Shown: piece after piece, positions 25,322 through 32,687 of the stretch | Layout of the letters: every line of letters begins with the position of its first letter | Numbering within the stretch: the stretch's first letter is position 1 | From: a virus | IMG/VR virus record: IMGVR_UViG_3300018046_000003 | Span: 1-40,454 of that record | Direction: 5' to 3' (one strand) | Length of the DNA stretch: 40,454 nt | The notes under the pieces: generated by a model | What the model was told of the DNA's origin: nothing | The model's input: the letters and a program-made list of their open reading frames with translations, nothing else | Databases searched by the model: none | Made by a program: the position numbers and the translations under genes

Positions 25322-25382
25322 TGCTTTTCTCTTTCAGCGCCTTGGTCGATAGTTTGACCGTAGGCGCATGAATTGTGTTCAT
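25311..25382 (-). CDS. possible micro-protein (23 aa)
   Basis: ATG 25382 has GAAGGGCTGAG upstream, and the frame ends at TAG 25311, inside the start of the next gene. The peptide MNTIHAPTVKLSTKALKEKS is short and basic. It fills the only gap between two early genes. The ribosome site is good, but the length makes chance hard to exclude. Confidence 0.35.
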   Translation of the reverse strand: MNTIHAPTVKLSTKALKEKSNDT

Positions 25383-25405
25383 CAACTCAGCCCTTCAATT
25401 CTGCG

Positions 25406-25606
25406 CTACCACACGTCCTGCCGAAACTGCTGCGGGCGCCTACACCCTTCCAGTGATCGGTAGGCTTGCATCATTTTCCGGCCTGCACCGGCCCGAGTCA
25501 TAAACCTGAATAGTGGACTCGGATGGAAGAAATTACTGGCTAGCCGCTCGATCGCGTGCTGGTATTTGGCCTGGCTTGGCCGGCCACGTTGCTTTTTCTG
25601 GTGCAT
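25406..25606 (-). CDS. small basic protein (66 aa)
   Basis: ATG 25606 follows GAGGG by about eight bases; ATG 25681 would add 25 residues in frame but has no ribosome site. The product is basic (KKQRGRPSQAKYQHAIERL) with an aromatic segment (ASNFFHPSPLFRFMTRAG) and a final RSLEGCRRPQQFRQDVW. It overlaps the end of the HTH gene upstream by about 74 bases in another frame, more than elsewhere in this operon. The composition suggests nucleic acid binding, but no family is recognised. Confidence 0.45.
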   Translation of the reverse strand: MHQKKQRGRPSQAKYQHAIERLASNFFHPSPLFRFMTRAGAGRKMMQAYRSLEGCRRPQQFRQDVW

Positions 25607-25871
25607 TGCGATTGCCCTCGCATAGTGGTTGCTTTGCTCGACCTGCCTGCGCCTGCTCGACCCTGACCCAGCGCAACTCATACCCCAGAGCCCGCGCTAC
25701 CTTCGCGCTCATCCGCTGCCCGCCATACAACATTCCCTGCACGTACTCGTGTGTGAAACCTACGCGCCTTGCGAACCTGACCACTCCGCCATACCCCTTG
25801 GTAGCGGCGCAAAGAGCCGTGTGCACTTCACCTTCGTTGACGGCTTCGCGAACGGAATAACCGTGAGGCAT
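25533..25871 (-). CDS. putative HTH DNA-binding protein (112 aa)
   Basis: ATG 25871 lies seven bases after the upstream stop and has no good ribosome site; GTG at about codon 16 (VHTALCAATKG) with GAAGGTGAA ahead is a good alternative. Residues about 20-70 fit a Cro/YdaS-like helix-turn-helix: ALCAATKGYGGVVRFARRVG, THEYVQGMLYGGQRMSAKVA and RALGYELRWV. The last 40 residues (Gln/Ala/Pro-rich) look non-globular and may be an artefact of overlap with the next gene. It could be an early regulator. Confidence 0.5.
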   Translation of the reverse strand: MPHGYSVREAVNEGEVHTALCAATKGYGGVVRFARRVGFTHEYVQGMLYGGQRMSAKVARALGYELRWVRVEQAQAGRAKQPLCEGNRNAPEKATWPAKPGQIPARDRAASQ

Positions 25872-25877
25872 GGCTGG

Positions 25878-26093
25878 TTATATCTCGGATGTGGGTTGTA
25901 CGGGTGAGGATGTGAGTGCAGACGACGAGGGCGGCGCGGATGCGGACATGAGCGCAGTCGTCTTACCTGGCTCCCCCGGCTCAAAGTTACCATCCGGGTT
26001 ATGCTTGCCTGCATGCCCTCTCTCGCGCATGCAGTAAGTGTTATGACGGTGATTAGAATCGAACCACACCAGTTCCTGACAAAGTTTGAACAT
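25878..26093 (-). CDS. small Cys/His protein (71 aa)
   Basis: ATG 26093 overlaps the upstream stop (TAATG) and has GGAGGG eight bases earlier. The front half carries CQELVWFDSNHRHNTYCMRE and RGHAGKHN: a Cys...His...Cys...GH.G.H pattern common in small phage zinc-binding proteins. The rest is a Ser/Pro/Thr-rich tail. No enzyme activity is implied. Confidence 0.55.
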   Translation of the reverse strand: MFKLCQELVWFDSNHRHNTYCMRERGHAGKHNPDGNFEPGEPGKTTALMSASAPPSSSALTSSPVQPTSEI

Positions 26094-26308
26094 TACTGTC
26101 CCTCCCAACGTGCGCGTGCCTCAGGTGTGTCGTGAATGAATCCGAGGACGGCTAGAAGCTCGGAGCAAAGGCTACTCTTTTTATCGCCTTGCGCCACAGC
26201 GATCAATTCTCCCAGTCGCTTGATCTCTGCCTCGCGTTCTGCTTGGAGGTCAACAACCTCTTTGCGCGAGCCGGTGGACATCGTAGTGAACTCAGTTGAT
26301 GACAGCAT
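26093..26308 (-). CDS. small helical protein (71 aa)
   Basis: ATG 26308 (MLSSTEFTT) is preferred because GGAGG sits eight bases ahead; ATG 26323 in frame would lie upstream of that site. The middle is a charged helix (DLQAEREAEIKRLGELIAVA), then a LCSELLAVLGFIHDT helix. No domain is recognised. It is coupled to the next gene through TAATG. Confidence 0.55.
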   Translation of the reverse strand: MLSSTEFTTMSTGSRKEVVDLQAEREAEIKRLGELIAVAQGDKKSSLCSELLAVLGFIHDTPEARARWEGQ

Positions 26309-26382
26309 AAAGTGTTCCTCCATTTATTCCCGCGGCTCCCGCTTCAAGAACCGGGCCACGCGCGGAAGGTTCGCCAGAACCC

Positions 26383-26621
26383 TTACTCGTAGCCCGGCTC
26401 CTCGTCGCAGCCGTCAACCTTCCCAAGCGGGGAGTTGAGGTCCGGGCAAGACCTGCGCTCGGAGAGATCGTCGTTCCGCCCCGTGGGCACGCGGAGGGGC
26501 TGCGAAGCCTGTTCGTAAACAGTCTGCCAAAACCACTAGTCCGTTCATCAAGTTTTCCGTTGCCTTCGGTCCGCTCGATAGGTTGTTTACCCGGCTCTGT
26601 TATCCCTAGTGATTCTGACAT
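26383..26621 (-). pseudogene. frameshifted early gene, or -1 frameshift gene (79 aa if shifted)
   Basis: From ATG 26621 the frame reads 31 natural-looking residues (MSESLGITEPGKQPIERTEG ... DERTSGF). After that the same frame (open to 26292) becomes Arg/Ser/Gly/Pro-rich and unlike protein. If base 26529, in a run of four T on the minus strand (26529-26532), is read twice, the frame switches to WQTVYEQASQPLRVPTGR, then SCPDLNSPLGKVDGCDEEPG and ends YE at TAA 26383. That is a coherent 79-residue protein. Either the gene has lost one base or ribosomes slip back at the T-run. The remaining bases to 26308 have no clear gene. Confidence 0.5.
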
Positions 26622-26627
26622 ACCACC

Positions 26628-26656
26628 AACCTACACCCATTTCTTTCTCTTGTCAA
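26628..26656 (-). promoter_or_regulatory. candidate leftward promoter
   Basis: On the minus strand a perfect TTGACA -35 (forward TGTCAA, 26651-26656) is followed after 17 bases by TAGGTT (forward AACCTA, 26628-26633), a poor -10. The start would fall close to ATG 26621. It lies in the gap between the HTH gene and the frameshifted gene, and could drive the leftward run of small genes to 23249. Confidence 0.4.
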
Positions 26657-26696
26657 CCCCCAGAACGTCTTCGATACTGATTTTATTTGCAAACTT

Positions 26697-26900
26697 TCAT
26701 TTCTTTGTTCTCGGCCTGACAAATTCCGCGGCGATTCGCCGATCCAATTCGTACTGTTTTACATCCGACACGCAGTACACCACTCGCCGCCCGAGTTTGA
26801 TATAAGGGCAGCCTTTCCTTTGGTTCCGCAGATTCGCAAGGTAACCGACGCTGGTGTGCCATCTAGCGGCGAGTTGCTCGGGTGTAATCATTCGGTCCAC
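26697..26900 (-). CDS. excisionase-like helix-turn-helix protein (67 aa)
   Basis: GTG 26900 lies inside the end of the primase gene and has GGAGG six bases ahead, so it is preferred over ATG 26891, which overlaps the stop as ATGA. The sequence MITPEQLAARWHTSVGYLAN, RKGCPYIKLGRRVVY and SDVKQYEL matches the MerR/AlpA-type 'HTH_17' domain found in excisionases and small phage regulators. It may help the recombinase at 39461 or regulate transcription. Confidence 0.7.
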   Translation of the reverse strand: MDRMITPEQLAARWHTSVGYLANLRNQRKGCPYIKLGRRVVYCVSDVKQYELDRRIAAEFVRPRTKK

Positions 26901-29059
26901 GGCACACCTCCTCCGATATACTTATCAAACTCTCGTCGCAGGTCGTCGAGTGGAACTTTGAAATGCGCGTAGCTCGTATCGCTTTCCGTCATTCGCGCGC
27001 TGATCTTTCTCTTCTTGAAACTCGGAGCCATCTGGCAGAGTATCTTTCCGAAGTTCACGTCGTTAGGCAACCGGCCTTTGATGTTACGATTGCCAACCCA
27101 ACGGCGAAGCGCGTCTCGCAATCTGTTGGTTGGTATTGACTCCGGCCACTCTCCTCCCCAGTCTCCGCCGGCGATCGTGCCTGCTGCTAGGGTGTCGTAC
27201 CACCATTGAGGTACGGGTTCTAAAGATGAGATCTTCTGGGATACGAGGCCAACCGTATTGGGAGCCAGATTCACATCCTGGGTGATTTTGTAATCCATCA
27301 GATAACGGAGCAGATAAGCCGCTCCTCCCTGTTCGTCGAGACCGAGGCGCATCTCCTCGAAATACTTCCGGTCCTGTTTCCTGCCTTCACCGACCTCAAA
27401 AACCGCCCAACGGCGCTCGTCAGCGCTCGCCGGCACAAGCCATTCCTCATTGCCGATCACAACCACTCTGGTCAAGTTCCGAACCGTATACGACTCCTTA
27501 CCTTTCGGCTCGATCAAATGCTCTTCACCTGTCACCAGATCCTTAACTACACCTTCGGCCTCTTTATCTCCGCTCCAGAACGCTTCGTCAAGAATGAACA
27601 GCAATGTCTTCTGCAAATGCCCGGTAAAGTTGCTGACAAGGTATCGGCGCCGCGCCGTGGTCATGGCGTGACCACCGAGCAGCTTGCTAATCCTTTCAAC
27701 ACAGGCGTTTTTACCCACACCTTTCCCGCCGCGGAAGACGATCGCCACTAAGGGCTTCTCAAAAGGCCGTTGAATTAAATGAGCGAACCAACAAGTTAAC
27801 CAATCGGCCAATTTCTTATCTCGGCCGCAAACATTCTCAAGGACGTGTTCTTTCCATCGCTCAACCATCGGATGATCCCCGGTATCCGCTGGGTTGACGG
27901 CAAAACCGCGCCACATGTTGAACCAGCGGGCGCCGACATCCAAACCCGGTTCAAAAACCAGACCGTCGAAACTTCGTCTCCCGAGCCACTCCATCCACAT
28001 CTGAGCGGTAGGCTTGGTCTTGTCTCCGACCTGCATCTTGTTGGCTGCGTGAAGGTCTAAAAACGACTGCTTGCTCATCAAATGAAACGCGTAGTCGCCC
28101 TTACGATCAGTGGTCTCCCACAAAATGTTTCCGGTACCTCCAGCGAAGACGAACGCAAAACTCTGATTAAGTTTATCGAAAGGGTGGAGTTTGTCCTCGA
28201 TTGATTTGACTTCTTCAATCGGAGGAAAAACCGCCTCTGGAGCGGCAATGCCCGCGGGATCTTTTCCATACTTGAACGCGTTGCGAACTTTTGTTTCGAG
28301 TTCTTCCTGGCTCCAAGGAGGAGAACACCGTTCGTTCCATGAAGTCATCAGCTCAAGAGTCTGGTCGACGTCGCATCCGAAGTCTTTCAAATGTGCGGCA
28401 ACTTTGTATGTCTCGGCATCTCCCCCCTGGCCTTCGGTTGCCGTGGGAGCGTAAGATGCAAGCCACGCGGCGGCGCGCTGCGCGGCCCGGCCGGGCTCGA
28501 TACCAGTAAGAGGCTTAGAAGCGGTGCTAACGTGATTGCGGGCGGCGCCAAGCCGTCGAACAAGCCACTCAGGAGCTGGTGCGATGTGGGCTTTGTGAGA
28601 GATGATGTACTCTTTGCCGTCAATGTTTGATCCCGGCCCCAAAACATATCCGCCTCTACTGCGGATGTCTAGTCCGTTCCCCAAGGTGTCGGTCCCTTGC
28701 CTCAACGCTTTGGGAACCCGATAGTAGAGATGCCGGCCCTTCGACGGCGTGGTAATTTCAAAAGTCTCCGGCAGCTCGAAGCCATCCATCTCCAATTTAA
28801 GGAGGCTGATATCACCTCTCTTTTTGGCTTTCACATCGACATCCACCACCACCAGCGCCTCATTTTCTCCAAAATGAGTTGTGGAGATGCCAACATTTTT
28901 CGGCTGGCCGTTCCACCAAGCTTCGACTTGCGCTGGGTCTGTAGTCGCGCGGTTGGGAAAGTCTTTAATTGCTGGAAGCTTGGAATTTACAGCGCACGGA
29001 AAAACATGGAGGCCTCCAGCAGCCAGGCGGAGCGCGAATTCTGATTGAGGAGTTGACAC
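26888..29059 (-). CDS. primase-polymerase/helicase
   Basis: 723 aa from GTG 29059, directly after the previous TAA, with GGGGTGAG upstream. N-terminal prim-pol domain (about 5-185): LAAGGLHVFPCAVNSKLPAI, VGISTTHFGENEALVVVDVD with the acidic metal site, GRHLYYRVP and LDIRSRGGYVLGPGS. A PriCT-type helical linker follows (about 205-270, SWNERCSPPWSQEELETKVR). The C-terminal helicase part has Walker A FRGGKGVGKN (about 441-450), Walker B LLFILDEAFW (about 486-495), a VVVIGNEEW sensor and an ADERRWAVFE arginine motif, as in D5/VapE-like phage primase-helicases. It would open and prime the phage origin and work with the family A polymerase. Confidence 0.85.
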   Translation of the reverse strand: MSTPQSEFALRLAAGGLHVFPCAVNSKLPAIKDFPNRATTDPAQVEAWWNGQPKNVGISTTHFGENEALVVVDVDVKAKKRGDISLLKLEMDGFELPETFEITTPSKGRHLYYRVPKALRQGTDTLGNGLDIRSRGGYVLGPGSNIDGKEYIISHKAHIAPAPEWLVRRLGAARNHVSTASKPLTGIEPGRAAQRAAAWLASYAPTATEGQGGDAETYKVAAHLKDFGCDVDQTLELMTSWNERCSPPWSQEELETKVRNAFKYGKDPAGIAAPEAVFPPIEEVKSIEDKLHPFDKLNQSFAFVFAGGTGNILWETTDRKGDYAFHLMSKQSFLDLHAANKMQVGDKTKPTAQMWMEWLGRRSFDGLVFEPGLDVGARWFNMWRGFAVNPADTGDHPMVERWKEHVLENVCGRDKKLADWLTCWFAHLIQRPFEKPLVAIVFRGGKGVGKNACVERISKLLGGHAMTTARRRYLVSNFTGHLQKTLLFILDEAFWSGDKEAEGVVKDLVTGEEHLIEPKGKESYTVRNLTRVVVIGNEEWLVPASADERRWAVFEVGEGRKQDRKYFEEMRLGLDEQGGAAYLLRYLMDYKITQDVNLAPNTVGLVSQKISSLEPVPQWWYDTLAAGTIAGGDWGGEWPESIPTNRLRDALRRWVGNRNIKGRLPNDVNFGKILCQMAPSFKKRKISARMTESDTSYAHFKVPLDDLRREFDKYIGGGVPWTE

Positions 29060-29371
29060 TTACTCACCCCGAGAAAAGTAGAATTCCATCATGCAATTGA
29101 AAGCCGCTGCAGCCAGATGTGCCTGCAAAGTCCCTAGCTTGTCGTGTGGAACCCTAAGCAAGTAGTTCGTCAGATGGCCTCGGGCGTGGTAGATGTTTGA
29201 GTCTGTCTGGTGACGCGGAATCCTTCGTATTCCGTCGTTCGCTTCAAATGCATCGGCGCCGAACTTCTCGTGGCCCAGGCGGCCGATGTCGTTCATGAGG
29301 GTGAGAAAATCGTTGTCGAGAAATTCGTATTGTTTTCCACTACCTGTGGATTTGATGTTGATTTCGTCCAT
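29060..29371 (-). CDS. conserved-looking phage protein (103 aa)
   Basis: ATG 29371 has AAGGAG five bases upstream. The protein starts MDEINIKSTGSGKQYEFLDN, has LMNDIGRLGHEKFGADAFE, and ends with H..H...L and HDKLGTLQAHLAAAAFNCMM then EFYF. The spaced His/Asp residues and 'HLAAAAFN.MMEF' ending resemble small phage proteins related in layout to dATP/dGTP diphosphohydrolase-like families, but the match is only a pattern. It lies immediately before the primase gene. Confidence 0.55.
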   Translation of the reverse strand: MDEINIKSTGSGKQYEFLDNDFLTLMNDIGRLGHEKFGADAFEANDGIRRIPRHQTDSNIYHARGHLTNYLLRVPHDKLGTLQAHLAAAAFNCMMEFYFSRGE

Positions 29372-29380
29372 CAATTCTCC

Positions 29381-29632
29381 TTACCGATTCGCCAGCCTAA
29401 CAAGCACATCGCCGTGGCAAGACTTTGGGCTGCACCAGCAGCCGAGAACTTTTCCCCGCAATTCCGGCAAAGCGTTCATAAGCTGCGGTTGTGTTTCGAT
29501 CCACGTTTCATACTTGGCGATTACATCCTCGCGCGTGCCGTCTTTCCCGATGACGAACGGATTACCCCATTTGGACGGCCGTCCGATGTACACGTCGAAA
29601 GTTTCCCTTTTACAATGCACTACCCGTTCCAT
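29381..29632 (-). CDS. DUF4326 protein (83 aa)
   Basis: ATG 29632 with GAGGA upstream. The sequence VVHCKRETFDVYIGRPSKWG, NPFVIGKDGTREDVIAKYE, ELRGKVLGCWCSPKSCHG and DVLVRLAN is the classic DUF4326 pattern, found in many phages and bacteria. The Cys-rich C..C..C.HGDV end may bind metal or a nucleotide. No reaction is established. It overlaps the preceding zinc-ribbon gene by 13 bases. Confidence 0.8.
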   Translation of the reverse strand: MERVVHCKRETFDVYIGRPSKWGNPFVIGKDGTREDVIAKYETWIETQPQLMNALPELRGKVLGCWCSPKSCHGDVLVRLANR

Positions 29633-29784
29633 TGCTTCCTCTTCGGATCCGGTTTGATCCGCTCACCGCACTTACTGCAATATGCTTCGCGCTCCTCGAA
29701 GTCAAACAGAATACGCTCTCCTGGGTCAATGTCACGAGTGCAACTTACGCATTCACCTTTGAATTTGGCGTTCATCCAGTTCAT
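29620..29784 (-). CDS. zinc-ribbon-like small protein (54 aa)
   Basis: ATG 29784 overlaps the upstream stop as ATGA, with GAAGGGA ahead. The product has two Cys pairs: CVSC (about 12-15) and CSKC (about 36-39), separated by a RDIDPGERILFDFEEREAY stretch, and a basic end (PDPKRKQWNG). That is a four-Cys zinc-ribbon layout, likely DNA- or RNA-binding. It is coupled to both neighbours. Confidence 0.6.
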   Translation of the reverse strand: MNWMNAKFKGECVSCTRDIDPGERILFDFEEREAYCSKCGERIKPDPKRKQWNG

Positions 29785-29888
29785 CGGTTTTTTCCCTTCG
29801 TTGCCATTATGAATCTGTGCATGGCCACCGCTTCCTTCTTTCGGATAGCCACTTTAGCTCGCTTTGACTTGCGATTTGCTTTATACAT
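29781..29888 (-). CDS. basic micro-protein (35 aa)
   Basis: ATG 29888 is preceded by a perfect AGGAGG, which starts in the polymerase stop region, and ends in an ATGA overlap with the next gene. The product MYKANRKSKRAKVAIRKKEA ... is very rich in Lys and Arg, suggesting nucleic-acid binding. It links the polymerase gene to the zinc-ribbon gene. Confidence 0.6.
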   Translation of the reverse strand: MYKANRKSKRAKVAIRKKEAVAMHRFIMATKGKNR

Positions 29889-29897
29889 TCGAGCCTC

Positions 29898-31946
29898 CTA
29901 CTTGCGATATCTCTTTGCGTGGAATCCTTCTGCGGCCAACGGCAACCCTTTCGCCCATGCAGGCGTTTCCGACATGATCGCTGTCATCCGCTCCAACACA
30001 TACTGGGCGCGAAACTTTTGTACCTCGGCCACAATTTCGTCGTGAACGTGAAAAATTACAGAAAGATCCTCAGCTTCAGTCCTCACCATTGCCTCGGCCA
30101 GCAGATCCCGCGAGATCGCCTGAGTCATGTTCTCAGCGAGCGACCCCCCGTATGTAGAAACTCTCTGCCACCGTCCTTTGGAGTTCGGATCGGGCAGGAT
30201 CTTCGCCTTTTTCTTTTGAGTCTGGTCAACCACGGTCATGAAGGTGAGTTGCTCTTTTTCCTCACCCCAAGGGGTTGTGACCATTCTCAACTCAGGATAG
30301 GGATAGCACAGAACGCGGCCGGAGGGAAGCAGAGCCCACAGGAAGGAACCAGCCTTGCGGAACTTCACTTCCCGACCGCGCGCGCCGGCACTCGTGACGT
30401 TTCCGTTGCGCATGGCGCCAAGGACGGCCTCTTCAAGGTCGTACCAGTAACCGACGATCTTTTGATTCGCAGCGCGCCATGCTTTTTTAATCTCGTCAGC
30501 TTGCTCATCCGGGACATGAACGCTATAGGTTCGGGCCATCGCCTGAAAAGCGCCTAAGCCTCCTTGATATGCCATACTGAGCCGCACAACCTTGCCTATT
30601 TGACGTTGAGCCTTGGTAACCTCTTCCATCGGTACATGGAAGACACTCGCGGCATCATGCTCGTATATCTTCCCGTGTGTTCTGAAGACTTCCAGAACTG
30701 ACTCTTGCCCGGCCAACCAGGCGACAGCGCGCGCCTCGATGGCAGAGAAGTCACAGGCGACCAACTCATTTCCTTCGCCCGCAATCAGCATCCCGCGGAT
30801 ACAGTCAGAGATCGCCGCCATGCTCGGGCCATAGAACAGATCGAACATATCTTTGTCGCCGAGCATCGAGAACATGGACTCTATATCTTCCTGCGTGATC
30901 CTGGCACGAGTCCTAAAAAGATTGTGTGGCTGTATCCCCCGACCGGCCCACCGGCCTGTCGATGCGGTATGGAACTGGTGCATGTTGCGGATACGGCCGT
31001 CGGCCGAAGCCTTCTCTCTCATGGCGATCAGTTTAGCCGTGGAGGACTTAGCCGCCTCCTGGCGGAGTTCGAGAGCGCGACGGACCGCTAGAGGAAGGCC
31101 GATAGGCGCAATATCGCCTTCGTCTGAAAGACCGTCTTCGTCTTCAACCCCAGCCAGCGCATTCAACACATCCGCCTTGGCCAGGCCGTCCATCTGAACA
31201 CCTTGCGCAGCGATCCACTTGCCAAGCATTTGGACTTCGTTGCAGGAGCCAACAACTCCGCCCGTGACCTGATACATCTCGGCGTTCAAACGCTTCTGCT
31301 CCGATTGGATGATTGCAATCGCTTTGTCAACTGAAGCGAGATCGCACATGACGCCGCGGTTGTTGATCTTGTGATCCAACTCCCAAAGATCAAGTTCCGA
31401 AGGACTGAGTTCCATCAACCGATCGAGACAACCCAGCTCCGTGCGAACATCTTGCTTGTTGTAGGCGTAGAGAATCAGAAACTTGTCGAAGTCATCTTCG
31501 CGGCGCCACATTGAGCCGTCTTTTTTCGGCTTCGACAGTTGCAGCATGATCCTGTGACCAACGGCATCCTTGCGCTGGTCCACACCAAGCGCTGGCGCGG
31601 CGTCCTCCAAAGCGCCGGGCAGCGCCATGGCATAGGCCCGGACCATTGAACAGCGGACCTGAGTGATCGGTAGAGAAGGCCAGCCGTATTTGGGAACACA
31701 ACAGAGATTCCAGATCGACCACTCAAACGCGGCATTCCATGCCGTGATGATACCGCCGGCGGCGATGTGAGCCCTTAGATCTTCAGGGAAAGGCTCACCC
31801 TCCACCCAGGTTTTAATGTGCTCTGGATCAGGGCCATACGAGAAACAATGCGCTCCGGTGGAAGGATGGGTAGCATAGTTATGCAAGCCTGATTTCTTCA
31901 GGTCTACTTCGGAATAGGTTTCAAAATCACCACCGAGGCTTTGCAT
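29898..31946 (-). CDS. family A DNA polymerase with 3'-5' exonuclease domain
   Basis: 682 aa from ATG 31946, with GAGGA six bases upstream. The exonuclease half shows GGDFETYSEV (DxE, residues 7-9), ITAWNAAFEWSIWN (about 87-100) and YAYNKQDV (about 156-163). The polymerase half has HTASTGRWAGRGIQPHNL, motif A CDFSAIEARAVAW (about 397-409), motif B GKVVRLSMAYQGG (about 452-464) and motif C HVHDEIVAEV (about 630-640), all with the expected catalytic Asp and His. It lacks a 5' nuclease domain, as in phage polymerases. A likely terminator lies between it and the ssDNA-binding-like gene upstream, so it may have its own expression level. Confidence 0.92.
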   Translation of the reverse strand: MQSLGGDFETYSEVDLKKSGLHNYATHPSTGAHCFSYGPDPEHIKTWVEGEPFPEDLRAHIAAGGIITAWNAAFEWSIWNLCCVPKYGWPSLPITQVRCSMVRAYAMALPGALEDAAPALGVDQRKDAVGHRIMLQLSKPKKDGSMWRREDDFDKFLILYAYNKQDVRTELGCLDRLMELSPSELDLWELDHKINNRGVMCDLASVDKAIAIIQSEQKRLNAEMYQVTGGVVGSCNEVQMLGKWIAAQGVQMDGLAKADVLNALAGVEDEDGLSDEGDIAPIGLPLAVRRALELRQEAAKSSTAKLIAMREKASADGRIRNMHQFHTASTGRWAGRGIQPHNLFRTRARITQEDIESMFSMLGDKDMFDLFYGPSMAAISDCIRGMLIAGEGNELVACDFSAIEARAVAWLAGQESVLEVFRTHGKIYEHDAASVFHVPMEEVTKAQRQIGKVVRLSMAYQGGLGAFQAMARTYSVHVPDEQADEIKKAWRAANQKIVGYWYDLEEAVLGAMRNGNVTSAGARGREVKFRKAGSFLWALLPSGRVLCYPYPELRMVTTPWGEEKEQLTFMTVVDQTQKKKAKILPDPNSKGRWQRVSTYGGSLAENMTQAISRDLLAEAMVRTEAEDLSVIFHVHDEIVAEVQKFRAQYVLERMTAIMSETPAWAKGLPLAAEGFHAKRYRK

Positions 31947-31975
31947 CGCTCATCCTCTAGTCCTCTTTCTCGCTC

Positions 31976-32002
31976 AAAAATCAAGGGCCGTGTGACCGGC
32001 CC
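31976..32002 (-). terminator. rho-independent terminator before the polymerase gene
   Basis: On the minus strand GGGCCG (forward 31997-32002) pairs with CGGCCC (forward 31985-31990) around a six-base loop, followed by TTGATTTTT (forward AAAAATCAA at 31976-31984). It lies 18 bases after the DUF2815-like gene and about 30 bases before the polymerase start. It may reduce read-through and set lower polymerase levels, or act as an attenuator. Confidence 0.65.
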
Positions 32003-32020
32003 CTAAATAGCTGCGATTCC

Positions 32021-32596
32021 TCAGCCGAAGATCGAAGTCGCTGTCTTTCCCAGACCTGATGCTTCGGCGGGAACATCAACCGGTTCGAAGACCTTCGATG
32101 CTGGAATGCGGCCGCTGCCGAGAGGATCGTCGTCGCGCAGTTTCTGCACATTCTGAAGCCCGAAGCTGACGCCTTTGTTACCGGCGTTCTCGTAAGCAAA
32201 GGCGCGAACCTGGGCACGATACCAGGCGCCCGAGTACACATCGCTGTCGTCGATGATGTCCTGCAGCTTAGCATCGACGATGCCGGGCCGGCGGTCTTCG
32301 TTAGCGGAGAAGCTCATGATAATCCAATCGTCTCCAATGCCGACAACCGGATTCTCCAGTTCATCGTTGGTGCGGAAGGGGGAACGTAGGGTCTTCGGAA
32401 TCTTGTCTCCCCACTTCTCTTGAGCGGCGGTTTTAGCTTGCTTTTTGAGCGCATCCAGCTTGGCCGTCGGCGGAAACGCGGCGCGGATAGAGTACTTCGC
32501 TTTGTTGACGGTGCCATCCGCGTTCTTCATGCTTGTTGCCTTGAAGACGCTGATGAAAGCCGCGCGGAATTCGGGCGTGATAACGTTGTCGACCAT
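32021..32596 (-). CDS. DUF2815 protein, probable ssDNA-binding protein (191 aa)
   Basis: ATG 32596 with AAGGAGA about 11 bases upstream. The sequence follows the DUF2815 pattern: ITPEFRAAFISVFKATSM, KAKYSIRAAFPPTAKLDAL, LRSPFRTNDELEN, WIIMSFSANEDRRPGIVDA, SDVYSGAWYRAQVRAFAY and ENAGNKGVSFGLQNVQKLRD. The GW(Y)...F pattern with G.SFGL is typical of OB-fold T7 gp2.5-like phage single-strand binding proteins. The C-terminus is short and ends SIFG. It lies between the DUF2800 nuclease and the polymerase in the common phage gene order. Confidence 0.8.
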   Translation of the reverse strand: MVDNVITPEFRAAFISVFKATSMKNADGTVNKAKYSIRAAFPPTAKLDALKKQAKTAAQEKWGDKIPKTLRSPFRTNDELENPVVGIGDDWIIMSFSANEDRRPGIVDAKLQDIIDDSDVYSGAWYRAQVRAFAYENAGNKGVSFGLQNVQKLRDDDPLGSGRIPASKVFEPVDVPAEASGLGKTATSIFG

Positions 32597-32687
32597 TTTG
32601 AACTACTCTCCTTTGTGAGTTTTTGTTGGCAGTTGTCAGTGTCGGTTATCGGCTAGAGAGCGCAAATGCTCAGGCCTTACGAGATTG

